A stretch of 64,000 nt of DNA, from positions 248,001-312,000 of the forward strand of contig NZ_KB898627.1 of assembly GCF_000377705.1 (NCBI RefSeq). Direction: 5' to 3'. The translations under genes and the position numbers were made by a program. Shown here one piece after another: positions 37,944-48,863 of the stretch. The DNA is from Salsuginibacillus kocurii DSM 18087 (GTDB lineage Bacteria; Bacillota; Bacilli; Bacillales; Marinococcaceae). The notes under the pieces are model-generated. The model made no database searches and was not told the DNA's origin. It saw only the letters and a list, made by a program, of their open reading frames with translations. How positions within the stretch are numbered: position 1 is the first letter of the stretch; every line of letters begins with the position of its first letter.

Positions 37944-39686
37944 TTAACGCATGATCGAAGGAAAGAGTACCGTTTTCTTGTGAACATCATAAATTCCATT
38001 CTGGGTAACACGGACATAAGGCAAATGAGTAGAAGCAAAAAAGAGTAAGCTATAAATAGGATCATCATGAGCATAGCCCTTCAATTGAAGGGTTTTGACC
38101 AGTTCTGTATGCTTGGCGATAACTTCTTCCATCGGCTCATTTGACATAATGCCAAACAGCGGCAAATCCATTTCGAAAATCGCTTCCCCGTTTTCATACA
38201 TAAACAGGCCGCCCTGTCGTTCTTTTAAACGGGCAAATGCAGCTTTCATATCAGCCCGGTTTTTACCAATCATCACGACGTCTCCTGTATTCGAAAACGA
38301 AGCGGCAAAGCCGGAAAGATGAGTGTCAAATCCTTTAATAATGGTGTTAATGCTCCACTTCCCATGTTTATCAACCATAATAAAGAAACTTTCATCCTGC
38401 CCTAACGGCATCTGTTCTCCATCTACTTCGGAAATAATTTGATACGGCTTAATAATTACCGAATTAATAAGTTCAAGTCCCATCGGCATGGAGAAAGAAA
38501 AGTCTTCCTCATTTAATTCGAAATCAATGGTAAGCGGCTCAACTCCCATCTCCTTCCAGGAAAAGGCCGGCTCATGGTATATTTTTTCTTCGTCTTTATA
38601 CACCCATTCTCCTTTTGCCAGCACACCTTCAGGCCGAGGAGACCTTTCATCTTTTAAAATATTGAGATGCGCAATCCGCCCTGGAGCAATCATACCAGTA
38701 ACATCATCGATACCATAGTAACGGGCTACATTGTAAGAAGCCATTTCATAAGCGGCAAACGGAGGCACCCCTTCTTGAATCGCCAATTCAATCAAGTGGT
38801 CCAATACGCCCTGTTCATGGAACATCGGCGTGGAACCATCCATTGTCAGCATAAAGCGCCGGTAATCCTGTATTCCTTTTTCATGTAACTCGCGCAAAAT
38901 CTTTGGAAGGTCCGGGCGGATTGAGGAATAACGCAAGGCCGTCATATAGCCGGCATCTAAGCGGCTTAGGACTTCTTCTCCGCTCATGGCTTCATGATCG
39001 GCAGTAACTCCTAAGAGCGCCATTTGCGTAAGCGTAAATGAAGACGAGCCAGGCAAATGACCTTCGATCCGTTTATTCAGCCCTTTCGTTTCTTGCATCC
39101 AGTGAAGAAGCGCGTCATCCCCTGTCATCACTTTTGGCCAGGCTGAAAGCTCTCCCGCCTGCAAAACAAGCGGATGTTCAAGCCACGCCTTCATGGCTGA
39201 CGTAGAAAAAATGAGATCCTCATCTTCCATTTCTGTTTGCGGGTCCAATCTCGCCCACCAATACATGGACGCCGGTCCTTTATCTAAGGATTCAACCAAA
39301 GAAAGCGCTTTCTTTTTTTCTAAATTTAATAAAAAGAAGAGGTTGTCGTTAATCAACGTCGTCGTTCCAAGCTGTGACGCATAAACGGAAAACGAATGGG
39401 GATTATATAACTGAAACGGATGAACATGAGGCTCAATATACCCAGGCACCACTACTTTGTCCTGACAATCAATGATCTCTGTTTCTTCCGTCCGTTCTGG
39501 CCAGTCTTGACCTACGTACACAATCCGATCACCATATATCCAAATATTCCCTTTATTCCAATCTCCTCGGCCGCTACTTAAAAATGTAGCATTTTTAAGC
39601 AGTTTCGTAGGAGACTTTTGACCGCGAACGACTTCTAGCTGTGCTCGCATGTTTATTTTTGTCCAACGCTTGTATTTCCAAGGCAT
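37944..39686 (-). CDS. yerA: Adenine-deaminase-like amidohydrolase YerA
   Basis: A 580-aa amidohydrolase, related to AdeC along its length but divergent. GYIEPHVHPFQLYNPHSF (about 87-104) keeps a HxH site, and VTADHEAMS the later metal/substrate region. The DPHE motif of AdeC is replaced by LINDNLFFLLN, and the C-terminal domain keeps KGFDTHLSGFAASFSNTGDVV. True adenine deaminase activity is therefore doubtful; another heterocyclic amine may be the substrate. The ATG at 39686 follows CAGGTGAT. First gene of yerA-yerB-yerC. Confidence 0.9.
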   Translation of the reverse strand: MPWKYKRWTKINMRAQLEVVRGQKSPTKLLKNATFLSSGRGDWNKGNIWIYGDRIVYVGQDWPERTEETEIIDCQDKVVVPGYIEPHVHPFQLYNPHSFSVYASQLGTTTLINDNLFFLLNLEKKKALSLVESLDKGPASMYWWARLDPQTEMEDEDLIFSTSAMKAWLEHPLVLQAGELSAWPKVMTGDDALLHWMQETKGLNKRIEGHLPGSSSFTLTQMALLGVTADHEAMSGEEVLSRLDAGYMTALRYSSIRPDLPKILRELHEKGIQDYRRFMLTMDGSTPMFHEQGVLDHLIELAIQEGVPPFAAYEMASYNVARYYGIDDVTGMIAPGRIAHLNILKDERSPRPEGVLAKGEWVYKDEEKIYHEPAFSWKEMGVEPLTIDFELNEEDFSFSMPMGLELINSVIIKPYQIISEVDGEQMPLGQDESFFIMVDKHGKWSINTIIKGFDTHLSGFAASFSNTGDVVMIGKNRADMKAAFARLKERQGGLFMYENGEAIFEMDLPLFGIMSNEPMEEVIAKHTELVKTLQLKGYAHDDPIYSLLFFASTHLPYVRVTQNGIYDVHKKTVLFPSIMR

Positions 39687-39865
39687 TTGTTTATCACCTG
39701 CTTTAAATGTGTACGTGCTGAGGATTCTCGTTGTGTTTCACTGTTGCAACCTAGTTCAGTGCTAAAAGCAGTCAACATAAAAGGGGGATCCCCTTTTAAT
39801 TCTATATAGTTAATGTTTACGTTGATCACTTTCTTTAGTTTCATTACACTTTTAATCTTATCACA

Positions 39866-39892
39866 TTTTCGTCCGTTACATTACGAAAGGAA
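39866..39892. promoter_or_regulatory. Inverted repeat in the yerA / small membrane protein divergent region
   Basis: TTTCGT (39869-39874) and ACGAAA (39885-39890) are separated by 10 bp. The half-site order is the reverse of a PurR box pair, so PurR is unlikely. It may be an operator for an unidentified regulator of either divergent gene. Confidence 0.25.
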
Positions 39893-39940
39893 GTGACAAC
39901 ATCTTAACATTAGTATCCAAAAGAAGGAAGGGAATTAGTA

Positions 39941-40150
39941 ATGAAACCTAACATTGGAATTTTAAATGCATTATGTCGCTTTATCATTGGCTATACACTC
40001 ATGGCCATCGCAACGCAGTGCAGCATCCGCCGTCCGTTTAGTTATTGGGCAATTGTCTTTGCCATGTTGGGCGGCATGAAAATAGGTGAAGGGACCCTTC
40101 GCTTTTGCCCATTGACGGCATTATTTCGAAATGGCAAAGGTCGGAGATAA
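39941..40150 (+). CDS. Small DUF2892/YgaP-like membrane protein
   Basis: A 69-aa protein with two hydrophobic segments (LCRFIIGYTLMAIA and YWAIVFAMLGGMKIGEGTLRF) and the closing CPLTALF motif of the YgaP-like transmembrane domain. ATG 39941 follows AGAAGGAAGG. A Cys at about position 27 and the conserved Cys in CPLTALF are kept. In related proteins this domain is attached to a rhodanese; here it stands alone. Role unknown. Confidence 0.85.
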   Translation: MKPNIGILNALCRFIIGYTLMAIATQCSIRRPFSYWAIVFAMLGGMKIGEGTLRFCPLTALFRNGKGRR

Positions 40151-40348
40151 ACGTGAAGTGTAGAGCAGCTAATATGTATGCGTGCGTGAAAATGGTTATG
40201 TTTATTGGAGTTCAGCGCTAACTATTGAAGGTATTGGACTGCCTGCCTCCTACTTTCTATAAAAGAGAGTGGGACTCGCTCCTACATCAGGCCTCGACAA
40301 TACCAGCCGGAATATATTCACTTTCATCTTAGACAGAGACACATCCTT

Positions 40349-40388
40349 AAAAACTGACCGGCCCGCCGCTTGCTGCGGAGGCCGGTCA
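40349..40388 (-). terminator. Terminator of the purine operon
   Basis: TGACCGGCC (40355-40363) pairs perfectly with GGCCGGTCA (40380-40388), with an inner CCGC/GCGG. The minus strand continues GTTTTTAAGG. It lies 125 bp past purD. The rest of 40151-40348 shows nothing. Confidence 0.8.
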
Positions 40389-40412
40389 ACTCATACTTGG
40401 AGGTGCTTACTG

Positions 40413-40532
40413 ATGTTTAACGTCTCAACGTGGCAGATGGAATTTGGTACTGATTCTGCCTTTATCTATGCGCTCATTCTTGGTTGTATCATCGTACTGC
40501 TTTATGTCTGGTTTAAGAGGAAGCGTTCTTAA
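40413..40532 (+). CDS. 39-aa small membrane protein (EYxxD-motif type)
   Basis: GGAGGTG is followed 8 nt later by ATG 40413. The peptide reads MFNVSTWQMEFGTDSAFIY and then one membrane helix (ALILGCIIVLLYVWF) and a basic KRKRS tail. EFGTD just before the helix fits the E-aromatic-x-x-D pattern of a family of tiny Bacillus membrane proteins often found beside purD (from memory). Its 3' end overlaps that of purD by 20 bp, tail to tail. A longer frame upstream crosses the pur terminator and is not credible. Confidence 0.6.
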   Translation: MFNVSTWQMEFGTDSAFIYALILGCIIVLLYVWFKRKRS

Positions 40533-41772
40533 TTGCTTTGTCGCCGATATCGGTTCGATAAAATAATCCAGTTGTTGTTTTTTCCTGCAGCTGGTCATAG
40601 ACTTTTTGCTGCGCTGTTTTAAGGTCCTCTGCGCGCTCAGCCACGAGGACCACACGGCCTCCTGCGGTGACAAGGTCATCTTCCTCGGTTTTCACTCCTG
40701 CCCAATAAACCGACGTCTGCCTTGAGAACTGCAAGTGAGAGACAGATATTCCTTTTTGGTAACTCGCTGGGTATCCTTCCGCGGCTAAAACAACGCCGAC
40801 TACAGCGTCATCGGACCATTCAAGCTGAGGCTCGCCGCCAGCTACCAGCTCACTCAACACTTCAGCAAGATCAGAGGTTAAGCGCGGCAGCACCACTTGT
40901 GCTTCCGGATCGCCAAAACGAGCGTTAAATTCAATCACCTTTGGCCCTTCTGTTGTCATCATCAGCCCTGCATATAAAACGCCTGTAAACGGCCGCCCTT
41001 CTTTAACCATGGCCTGCGCTGTCGGTTTTAAGACGCGTTCGACGGCTTCATCTACATCAGCGCTCGTAAACTGCGGGACTGGAGAATAGGCGCCCATGCC
41101 GCCGGTATTTGGACCTTGGTCTGCATCATAAGCGCGTTTATGGTCTTGAGCACCAACAAGAGGAACGACCGTCTCACCATGAACGAGAGCCATTAATGAC
41201 AGCTCTTCCCCTTCTAAATACTCTTCGATCACCACTTGGGCCCCGGCTTCGCCAAATTTCCCGTCCAGCAGCACATCAGCTAGAGCTTCTTCCGCTTCTT
41301 CAAACGTCATTGCCACCGTCACACCTTTGCCTGCTGCCAGTCCGTCGGCTTTAATAACAATTGGCGCACCTTGATTTTGCACGTGCTGAACCGCCTCATC
41401 ATACGAGGTCGTTACATAATAAGAACCGGTCGGAATCTGATACTGCTCCATTATGTTTTTGGCAAAAGATTTGCTGCCTTCAATTTCAGCTGCTTTCTGA
41501 TCTGGCCCGAAGACACGGAAACCGGCAGCTTTGAAATCATCTGCTAAGCCATTTAAAAGAGGAGCTTCAGGCCCAATTACTACTAGGTCAGCTTCGAGTT
41601 CGCGGGCAGCTTGAATGAGCCCTTCGTGGTCGGTTTCTTTGATATCAAGAATCATCGCCACATCTTTCATGCCTGGGTTTCCGGGAGCAACCGCTACACG
41701 CGCTTTCCCTTCAGCCAATTTGGCAGCAACAGCGTGTTCGCGGCCACCGCTTCCCACTACGAGAATGTTCAT
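40513..41772 (-). CDS. purD: Phosphoribosylamine-glycine ligase PurD
   Basis: A 419-aa ATP-grasp enzyme for the second step of IMP synthesis, joining phosphoribosylamine and glycine to GAR. Start MNILVVGSGGREHAV, then VVIGPEAPLLNGLAD, the ATP-grasp core (VIKADGLAAGKGV, about 140-152; YLEGEELSLMA), GAQDHKRAYDADQGPNTGGMGAYSP (about 218) and FNARFGDPEAQVVLPRL. Length is normal. Last gene of the pur operon, about 120 bp below purH. Confidence 0.97.
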   Translation of the reverse strand: MNILVVGSGGREHAVAAKLAEGKARVAVAPGNPGMKDVAMILDIKETDHEGLIQAARELEADLVVIGPEAPLLNGLADDFKAAGFRVFGPDQKAAEIEGSKSFAKNIMEQYQIPTGSYYVTTSYDEAVQHVQNQGAPIVIKADGLAAGKGVTVAMTFEEAEEALADVLLDGKFGEAGAQVVIEEYLEGEELSLMALVHGETVVPLVGAQDHKRAYDADQGPNTGGMGAYSPVPQFTSADVDEAVERVLKPTAQAMVKEGRPFTGVLYAGLMMTTEGPKVIEFNARFGDPEAQVVLPRLTSDLAEVLSELVAGGEPQLEWSDDAVVGVVLAAEGYPASYQKGISVSHLQFSRQTSVYWAGVKTEEDDLVTAGGRVVLVAERAEDLKTAQQKVYDQLQEKTTTGLFYRTDIGDKAIKNASS

Positions 41773-41894
41773 TGCATACGCTCCCCTTCCGATTCCAAAT
41801 TCTCAACTTCAGTTAAGCCAGCTCTTCTAGGGAAAATCCTATCTACATGTTGCGAGCCCTTTCTTACAAGAACCGTTCTTTCAGTATACTTGTT

Positions 41895-43433
41895 TTAATG
41901 CTTAAAATGACGCATGCCTGTGCAAATCATGGCGATGCCGTGTTCGTTTGCAGCCTGGATGGACTCTTCATCACGGATAGAGCCGCCCGGCTGGATAATT
42001 GCAGTGATTCCCGCTTCAGCAGCTGTTTCTACTGTATCTTTCATTGGGAAAAAGGCATCTGACGCCAGCGCGCTGCCTGCCGCTTTTTCGCCGGCTGCTT
42101 CAATAGCAATCGCTGCTGAACCGACGCGATTCATCTGCCCGGCACCAACACCGACCGTTTGATTGTCTTTAGCTAGCACGATCGCGTTTGACTTGACGTG
42201 TTTCACGACCGACCAGGCAAGTTCCAGGTCTTTCATTTCCTGCTCGCTTGGCTCGCGCTCCGTTACTGTTCGAACCTCGGCGTCCTTTAAGCCAGAGCGG
42301 TCTTCGTCTTGCACAAGTAGCCCGCCGTGAATCGAGGTCAGCTGTTGTTCAGCTACGGTCGATGCCGCGACTTCGAGAGTTAATAAGCGCAAGTTTTTCT
42401 TTTTCTGCAAAAGCTCGAGCGCTTCATCGGAAAATGACGGCGCTATGATAATTTCCAGGAAAATTTCTTTTAACTGTTCGGCAGTGGCCTGGTCGACTTC
42501 ACGGTTAAAGGCGACAATGCCGCCAAAAATCGAGACAGGGTCGGCTGCATAAGCACGCGAGAACGCATCTGCAACTGAAGCTGCGATGCCTGTTCCGCAC
42601 GGGTTCATATGCTTAACTGCCACAGCTGCTGGTTGTTCAAATTCTTTCACAAGCGCTAACGCCGCTTCGGTATCATTAATGTTGTTGTAAGACAATTCTT
42701 TGCCGTGCAGCTGCTTGGCGTTAGCAAGCGAGCTGTTCGGGCTGAGCGGCTTCCGGTAAAACGCCGCCTGCTGGTGCGGATTCTCGCCGTAGCGCAGGTC
42801 CTGAGCCTTTTCGTACGTAACGGTGTACGATTCCGGCAGCGTCTCCCCTGTTTCATTCGTTATGTATTCAGCAATCAATGCATCATAAGCTGCTGTGTGG
42901 CGAAATACTTTGGCCGCCAACTGCTGGCGCGTGGCAAATGGAATTTCCCCGTGTTGCTGCCATTCTTCTAAGACGCGCTCGTAATCGGCCGGGTCGGTCA
43001 CAACTGTGACATGGGCATGGTTCTTTGCCGAAGCACGCAGCATCGCCGGGCCGCCAATATCAATATTTTCAACGGCGTCGTCATAAGTGACATCTTCTTT
43101 TGCGACCGTTTCTTTAAATGGATATAAATTAACAACGACAAGGTCAATCGGCTCGATCGCCTGTTCTTTCATTTGTTCAACGTGCTCGGAATTATCCCGT
43201 TTTCCAAGCAAACCGCCATGAATACTCGGGTGCAACGTCTTTACGCGGCCATCCATAATCTCTGGAAAGCCGGTCACCTCAGAAATGCCGATCACCGGCA
43301 CATCCGCTTCTTCAAGCTTTTTCTTTGTTCCGCCGGTAGAAATCAGCTCAACGCCGCGCTCGGCCAAGCTTTTAGCAAACGGAACAAGCCCTTCTTTATC
43401 AGATACGCTTAGTAATGCTCGTTTGATTGTCAT
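41895..43433 (-). CDS. purH: Bifunctional AICAR transformylase / IMP cyclohydrolase PurH
   Basis: A 512-aa enzyme catalysing the last two steps to IMP. The ATG at 43433 after AAAGGA gives [17 protein letters not shown], the family start; the open frame runs 14 codons further up without need. N-terminal cyclohydrolase: [41 protein letters not shown]-terminal transformylase: [49 protein letters not shown] and [19 protein letters not shown]. Complete. Confidence 0.97.
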   Translation of the reverse strand: MTIKRALLSVSDKEGLVPFAKSLAERGVELISTGGTKKKLEEADVPVIGISEVTGFPEIMDGRVKTLHPSIHGGLLGKRDNSEHVEQMKEQAIEPIDLVVVNLYPFKETVAKEDVTYDDAVENIDIGGPAMLRASAKNHAHVTVVTDPADYERVLEEWQQHGEIPFATRQQLAAKVFRHTAAYDALIAEYITNETGETLPESYTVTYEKAQDLRYGENPHQQAAFYRKPLSPNSSLANAKQLHGKELSYNNINDTEAALALVKEFEQPAAVAVKHMNPCGTGIAASVADAFSRAYAADPVSIFGGIVAFNREVDQATAEQLKEIFLEIIIAPSFSDEALELLQKKKNLRLLTLEVAASTVAEQQLTSIHGGLLVQDEDRSGLKDAEVRTVTEREPSEQEMKDLELAWSVVKHVKSNAIVLAKDNQTVGVGAGQMNRVGSAAIAIEAAGEKAAGSALASDAFFPMKDTVETAAEAGITAIIQPGGSIRDEESIQAANEHGIAMICTGMRHFKH

Positions 43434-43533
43434 ACAGATCGTACGTCCTTTCTTCTCGGCTCTTATTAAACTCATTGCTGTCGTAATGCTTTACTGCAGG
43501 GCTGGCTGCTCATCCAGATAGCACCGGTACTAC

Positions 43534-43575
43534 AACTAGAAACTATCATTCAGCCCAAGCTGACTGTCTCTAGTT
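43534..43575 (-). promoter_or_regulatory. Stem-loop in the purN-purH gap
   Basis: The 171-bp gap between purN and purH is the longest inside the operon. It contains AACTAGA (43534-43540) pairing with TCTAGTT (43569-43575), and inside it TCAGC pairing with GCTGA. No T run follows, so an RNA-processing or stability element is likelier than a terminator. Confidence 0.35.
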
Positions 43576-43604
43576 ATCGCTGGGCCACACCGTCGGCCGG
43601 TTCT

Positions 43605-44186
43605 CTAACCGCTCCATTCTTTTTTCCCCCATAACTGCTGCAGTGTTTCCGGATACAGCCGATGCTCAACCGCTTGAATCGCGCGCGTGAGCGAAGCTAG
43701 CGAATCAGTCGGATGAATGCGCACCGCTTCCTGGGCGATGATCGGACCGGTATCCATCCCTTCATCGACGTAATGAACCGTAACCCCGCTCACTTTCACA
43801 CCCGCTTCCCAAGCCTGGCCAATCGCATCTTTCCCAGGAAAGGCCGGCAATAAAGAAGGGTGAATATTAATGATACGTCCTTCGTACGCTTCCAGCAACG
43901 TCTCTCCCATGAGGCGCATATAGCCGGCAAGCACGATCGTTTCCACCTCATAGGCTTGCAGTATTGCCAAGACGTCTTCCTCATACGCTCGTTTATCAGC
44001 GTAATCACGCGGCATCCGTACTGCTGTCGCTACGTCGTATCGTTCTGCGCGCGCAAGCACACCCGCATCCGCGCGATTGGAAAAGACGAGTACCGGCTCA
44101 ACATCCAAGCGCCCATCAGCCACTGCTTCCAATATCGCTTCGACATTGCTGCCGCTGCCTGAGGCAAATAAAGCAATCCGTGTCAT
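43605..44186 (-). CDS. purN: Phosphoribosylglycinamide formyltransferase PurN
   Basis: A 193-aa 10-formyl-THF-dependent enzyme converting GAR to FGAR. It shows [15 protein letters not shown] at the N-terminus, [15 protein letters not shown] (about 88), [19 protein letters not shown] with the catalytic Asn-His (about 110-128), and [19 protein letters not shown] with the catalytic Asp (about 137-155). ATG overlaps the purM stop by 4 bp (ATGA). Complete. Confidence 0.97.
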   Translation of the reverse strand: MTRIALFASGSGSNVEAILEAVADGRLDVEPVLVFSNRADAGVLARAERYDVATAVRMPRDYADKRAYEEDVLAILQAYEVETIVLAGYMRLMGETLLEAYEGRIINIHPSLLPAFPGKDAIGQAWEAGVKVSGVTVHYVDEGMDTGPIIAQEAVRIHPTDSLASLTRAIQAVEHRLYPETLQQLWGKKEWSG

Positions 44187-45220
44187 TCGCTCACACCCTC
44201 TATTTTACAGCCTTCTCCTTCTGTTACGCGCCCGATTATAAATGCTCCTTCGCCAACCTCTGTAAGTGTGCGCACAGCCTGCTCTGCTTCTTCAGCAGCA
44301 ACCGCTGCGACTAAACCTATTCCCATGTTAAACGTACCGTACATATCCACATCACTCAAGCTTCCCTGCTCCTGCAAAAACGAGAACACCGCCGGCTTTT
44401 CCCAATTGTGGGGGTCAACCACTGCCCCGCTCCCAGCAGGCAGCATGCGCGGAATATTCTCGAAAAAACCGCCCCCGGTCACGTGTGCCATCCCTTTCAC
44501 GTCAAGCGCTCCTTGCAGAGCCTGGACAGCCCGTACATAAATTTTCGTAGGCTCGAGCAGTTCTTCTTTTAACGGCCGCTTGAACGGTTCGTACACCTCA
44601 TCTAAATTCAGCTCAGCTTCATCAAGCAGCACGCGGCGCACGAGCGAAAAGCCATTGCTGTGCAGACCGGAAGAAGCGATGCCAATCAGCGCGTCACCGG
44701 GTACAATCCGTTCACCGGTGATAAGGTCCGACTTTTCACAAGCCCCGACCGTAAAGCCGGCAATGTCATACTCGGCTGGCTCGTACATGCCCGGCATTTC
44801 CGCGGTCTCCCCGCCGACGAGTGCGCAACCCGCTTCCTCGCAGCCATCTGCCACTCCCTTTACGATTGCTTCAATCCGCGCTGGCTCCTGCGCGCCTGTA
44901 GCGATATAGTCGAGAAAGAAAAGCGGTTCGGCGCCTTGAACGGCGATATCGTTCACGCACATGGCGACAGCATCTTTTCCAATCGTATCATGCTTATCGG
45001 CCGCAAACGCCAGCATCAGTTTCGTTCCCACACCGTCTGTACCGCTTACGAGCACGGGTTGTTTGTATGGAAGGGCTGAGAGGTCAAACACGCCGCCAAA
45101 TCCGCCGAGGCCACCCAAGACTTCCGGGCGCACGGTGCGGGCAACATGTTGTTTCATGCGAGAGACTGCTTCGTAGCCGGCTTCAACATCAACACCGGCT
45201 CGTTTGTAGGCTTCAGACAT
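44183..45220 (-). CDS. purM: AIR synthetase PurM
   Basis: A 345-aa ATP-dependent cyclase making AIR from FGAM. Key segments: [14 protein letters not shown] (about 60-73), [23 protein letters not shown] (read in parts, about 83-105), [11 protein letters not shown] (about 137), [14 protein letters not shown] (about 178) and [15 protein letters not shown] (about 249). It shares 4 bp with purN and lies 23 bp after purF. Complete. Confidence 0.97.
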   Translation of the reverse strand: MSEAYKRAGVDVEAGYEAVSRMKQHVARTVRPEVLGGLGGFGGVFDLSALPYKQPVLVSGTDGVGTKLMLAFAADKHDTIGKDAVAMCVNDIAVQGAEPLFFLDYIATGAQEPARIEAIVKGVADGCEEAGCALVGGETAEMPGMYEPAEYDIAGFTVGACEKSDLITGERIVPGDALIGIASSGLHSNGFSLVRRVLLDEAELNLDEVYEPFKRPLKEELLEPTKIYVRAVQALQGALDVKGMAHVTGGGFFENIPRMLPAGSGAVVDPHNWEKPAVFSFLQEQGSLSDVDMYGTFNMGIGLVAAVAAEEAEQAVRTLTEVGEGAFIIGRVTEGEGCKIEGVSE

Positions 45221-45243
45221 TTGGGATGCTCCTTTTCAAATGG

Positions 45244-46656
45244 TTAGGCTTTTTCATGCGGATGAATCGTATCATCGTAAATCCGCGTCGGATACTCCAT
45301 CGTAAAGCAGCCGAGACACTGGCCGCAGTTCGCGGAAGCATCATCGCGGCCGATGCCTTCTGTCATGCCGTCGATTGATAAAAAGGCGAGTGAATCGGCT
45401 CCCATCATTTGCCGCATTTCTTCGGTCGTATATTTGGCCGCAATCAGTTCAGCTTTTTGCGACGTATCAATTCCGTAAAAACACGGGCTGATGATCGGCG
45501 GTGAACTGATGCGCACGTGCACTTCTGTCGCGCCTGCCTCTTTTAACAGCCCGACGATGCGGCGGCTGGTCGTGCCGCGCACGATCGAGTCATCGACCAT
45601 GACGACGCGCTTTCCTTCCACGACACCACGGACAGCAGAAAGTTTCATTTTTACGCCTTGTTCGCGCAGTTCTTGCGAAGGCTGGATGAAGGTGCGGCCG
45701 ACGTAGCGATTTTTAATCAAACCGAGTTCATACGGAATCGAGGCCTGCTCGGCGTAGCCGATCGCAGCCGAGATCGAGGAATCTGGGACACCAGTCACCA
45801 CATCCGCTTCAATCGGTGCTTCGTCGGCTAGCGTTTTGCCAAGCCGTTTTCTGGCTGAGTGAACATTGACTTTATCCACGTTGGAATCCGGTCTGGCAAA
45901 GTAGACGTATTCCATGCTGCAAATCGCGCGGTCATTTGCTTCAGTGAAATGATCAATGTGCATGCCGTTCTGGTCAAAGCTGATCATTTCACCGGGCTGG
46001 ACTTCGCGTTCAAACGTGGCGCCGACCACATCAAACGCACACGTTTCCGACGCGATGACATAAGCATCGCCAATCCGGCCGATCGAGAGCGGCCGCAGCC
46101 CATGCGGGTCAAGCGCAATAATCAGTTCGTTTTCAGTCATGACTGAAAAGGCATATGCTCCTTCAATGCGGTGGAGCGCTTCTTTCATCTGGTCGCGCAG
46201 GCGGACGTGCGTGCTCTTTTTGATTAAATGCGCCAGCACTTCCGTGTCAGACGTCGATTGAAAAATACTTCCGGCTTGTTCGAGTTCAGCTTTTAGTTTA
46301 TGGGCGTTGACTAGATTGCCGTTGTGGGCAATAGCAAGACCGCCTGTCTGCGACTGAAAGTGAAGAGGCTGGCAGTTAATCAAGCCGCCGCCTCCAGCTG
46401 TGGCATAACGAACATGGCCAAGAGCTGTATCGCCGGTTAGCTTATCAATGTCCCCTTCTTTAAAAGCTTCAGTCACAAGCCCCAATCCTTTATGGACTTG
46501 CAAATGCATGCGATCGCTCGTAACGATGCCCGCTCCTTCCTGGCCACGGTGCTGCAGGCTGTGCAGGCCGTAGTACGTAATCGGAGCCGCTTCCGGATGC
46601 CCCCAGACTGCAAAAATGCCGCATTCTTCGTTTAAGCCTTTGATTTCACCATACAT
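45244..46656 (-). CDS. purF: Amidophosphoribosyltransferase PurF
   Basis: A 470-aa committed-step enzyme making phosphoribosylamine from PRPP and glutamine. The N-terminal propeptide of 11 residues ([11 protein letters not shown]) precedes the nucleophilic Cys in CGIFAVWG. Glutaminase motifs [14 protein letters not shown] and [11 protein letters not shown] follow. The PRPP loop is [16 protein letters not shown] (about 350). C-terminal cysteines in NCGQCLGC match the B. subtilis-type Fe-S enzyme that is inactivated by oxygen. It overlaps purL by 25 bp. Confidence 0.97.
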   Translation of the reverse strand: MYGEIKGLNEECGIFAVWGHPEAAPITYYGLHSLQHRGQEGAGIVTSDRMHLQVHKGLGLVTEAFKEGDIDKLTGDTALGHVRYATAGGGGLINCQPLHFQSQTGGLAIAHNGNLVNAHKLKAELEQAGSIFQSTSDTEVLAHLIKKSTHVRLRDQMKEALHRIEGAYAFSVMTENELIIALDPHGLRPLSIGRIGDAYVIASETCAFDVVGATFEREVQPGEMISFDQNGMHIDHFTEANDRAICSMEYVYFARPDSNVDKVNVHSARKRLGKTLADEAPIEADVVTGVPDSSISAAIGYAEQASIPYELGLIKNRYVGRTFIQPSQELREQGVKMKLSAVRGVVEGKRVVMVDDSIVRGTTSRRIVGLLKEAGATEVHVRISSPPIISPCFYGIDTSQKAELIAAKYTTEEMRQMMGADSLAFLSIDGMTEGIGRDDASANCGQCLGCFTMEYPTRIYDDTIHPHEKA

Positions 46657-48863
46657 GGAATTGCTCCTTTCCAGGACTGTTCCAACTGTTCTCGGCTAAT
46701 ATTCACAAGCGTGTCTCCGGCCGGTGTCGTAATATGAAGGTTCTCTGTGGAAGTGACGCGTCCGATTTCAAAAACATCAGGCAGAAGCTGTTCAAACTGG
46801 TCGCGCTTTTCAGCAGGCACGGTGAGTACGTAGCGGGATTGGCTTTCAGAAAAGAGCAGGCTCGCATCCTCATCAAAGCTGATTTCCGCGCCCAATCCTT
46901 CTGTGCCACCCATGATGCCTTCGCTGACCGCAACGGCCAGGCCGCCTTCCGCAATATCTTGCGCGGAAGCAACCACACCGGCTTGAATGGCTGCAAGCAC
47001 GTTTTCCTGGCGTTTGGCTTCCACGTCCAAATCAATCGCCGGCGCCGGGCCAAAAATGCTGCCTTCCTGCATTTGCTGCAGTTCACTGCCGCCAAACTCA
47101 GCTTTCGTTTCACCGAGAACGTAAATGATATCTCCGTCGGCCTTAAAGCCAGAAGTGGTACGGTGTTCGATATTTTCGACAAGCCCGACCATGCCAATTA
47201 CAGGTGTTGGATAAATAGAACCGTTTGGCGTTTCGTTATAAAGCGAAACATTTCCGCCTACAACCGGCGCGTTCAGCTTCGCGCAGGCTGCGCTCATGCC
47301 GTCGATTGACTTTTCAATCTGCCAGAAAATCTCCGGCTTTTCCGGGCTGCCGTAATTCAAGCAGTCCGTGATGCCGAGCGGGCGTCCGCCGCTTGCAACA
47401 ATATTGCGCGCTGCTTCAGCCACGGCAATCTGGCCGCCACGTTCCGGGTCGAGGTAAATGTAACGGCTGTTTCCGTCGGTTGTAAGTGCGATTCCTTTGT
47501 CGGTATCTTTAATGCGGAGGATCGCTGCGCCAGCGCCAGGTGCAACTGCAGTGTTTGTCTGCACCATATAGTCATACTGGTCGTACACCCACTCTTTGCT
47601 TGCGATCGTCGGGCGGGCGAGCAAATCGACGAGTGTTTCTTCCGGTTTCACATCAGCCGGAGCCCACGGCGTTTGCGCTTGAAATTCTTTATAGTAGGCA
47701 GGAACAGCGGACGGCGGATTGTATTCTGGCGCATCTTCTGCAAGCGCATCAACTGGAATATCAGCCACGGTTTCGCCGTTATGGCGCAGCGTCAGGTGCT
47801 GCTTTTCGGTTACAACGCCAACTTCAACCGCATGCAACTCCCAATGCTCACAGATTGCTTTCATTTCGTCTTCTCGGCCTTTTTCCACCACAATCAACAT
47901 GCGTTCTTGCGATTCAGACAGCATCATTTCATACGGAGTCATCGCATGTTCACGCTGCGGTACATGGTCAAGATTCATTTCGATGCCGTAGCCTGCTTTA
48001 CTGGCCATTTCCGCTGAGGAAGAAGTGAGGCCGGCCGCGCCCATATCTTGAATCCCGATCAAAGCGTCGGACTGAATGATTTCCAGGCAGGCTTCAAGCA
48101 CTCGTTTTTCTGTAAACGGGTCACCGACCTGCACGGACGGGCGCTTGCTTTCAGATTCTTCAGTCAGCTCTTCTGATGCAAAGGTTGCTCCGTGAATCCC
48201 GTCACGGCCTGTGCTCGCGCCGATGTACATCACTGTATTGCCAGCACCTTGCGCGACTCCTTTTTGCAAGTCTTTCTGGTCAATCAAACCGACACACATC
48301 GCATTGACAAGCGGATTTTCTTTATAGCACGGGTCAAACTGAACTTCGCCGCCGACAGTCGGCACGCCGACACAGTTGCCATAACCGGCTATTCCAGCAA
48401 CCACTTCTTCAAACAAATAACGAACACGCGGCGTATCGAGCTCACCGAAACGTAACGAGTTAAGAAGCGCAATCGGGCGGGCGCCCATGGAAAAGACGTC
48501 GCGCAAAATACCACCGACTCCGGTTGCAGCGCCCTGGTAAGGCTCTACCGCAGACGGGTGGTTGTGGCTTTCAATCTTAAACACGGCCGCCTGCCCGTCG
48601 CCAATGTCGACCGCACCCGCGCCTTCGCCCGGACCTTGCAGGACGGCTTCACTTTTGGTCGGGAATTTTTTCAATACATTTTTCGAATGTTTATAGCTGC
48701 AATGCTCTGACCACATAACCGAAAACAAACCGAGCTCGGTATAATTCGGCAGGCGTCCGAGAATCTTTTCAATATAAGCAAACTCTCCGTCTATTAAGCC
48801 CATTTCTTGATAGACTTTTTCTTCTTTGATCTGCTGTGCTGATGGTTCAAGTTGTAACGACAC
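46632..48863 (-). CDS. purL: FGAM synthetase large subunit PurL
   Basis: GTG at 48863, after GGAGGG at good spacing, gives [15 protein letters not shown] and a 743-aa small-form PurL; the open frame extends 16 codons further without a better signal. It shows [16 protein letters not shown] (His/Lys site, about 38-53), [20 protein letters not shown] (split across about 88-107), [15 protein letters not shown] (about 265), and a second AIRS-like half with [12 protein letters not shown] and [10 protein letters not shown]. It works with PurQ (glutaminase) and PurS. It overlaps purQ by 17 bp. Confidence 0.96.
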   Translation of the reverse strand: MSLQLEPSAQQIKEEKVYQEMGLIDGEFAYIEKILGRLPNYTELGLFSVMWSEHCSYKHSKNVLKKFPTKSEAVLQGPGEGAGAVDIGDGQAAVFKIESHNHPSAVEPYQGAATGVGGILRDVFSMGARPIALLNSLRFGELDTPRVRYLFEEVVAGIAGYGNCVGVPTVGGEVQFDPCYKENPLVNAMCVGLIDQKDLQKGVAQGAGNTVMYIGASTGRDGIHGATFASEELTEESESKRPSVQVGDPFTEKRVLEACLEIIQSDALIGIQDMGAAGLTSSSAEMASKAGYGIEMNLDHVPQREHAMTPYEMMLSESQERMLIVVEKGREDEMKAICEHWELHAVEVGVVTEKQHLTLRHNGETVADIPVDALAEDAPEYNPPSAVPAYYKEFQAQTPWAPADVKPEETLVDLLARPTIASKEWVYDQYDYMVQTNTAVAPGAGAAILRIKDTDKGIALTTDGNSRYIYLDPERGGQIAVAEAARNIVASGGRPLGITDCLNYGSPEKPEIFWQIEKSIDGMSAACAKLNAPVVGGNVSLYNETPNGSIYPTPVIGMVGLVENIEHRTTSGFKADGDIIYVLGETKAEFGGSELQQMQEGSIFGPAPAIDLDVEAKRQENVLAAIQAGVVASAQDIAEGGLAVAVSEGIMGGTEGLGAEISFDEDASLLFSESQSRYVLTVPAEKRDQFEQLLPDVFEIGRVTSTENLHITTPAGDTLVNISREQLEQSWKGAIPCMVKSKA

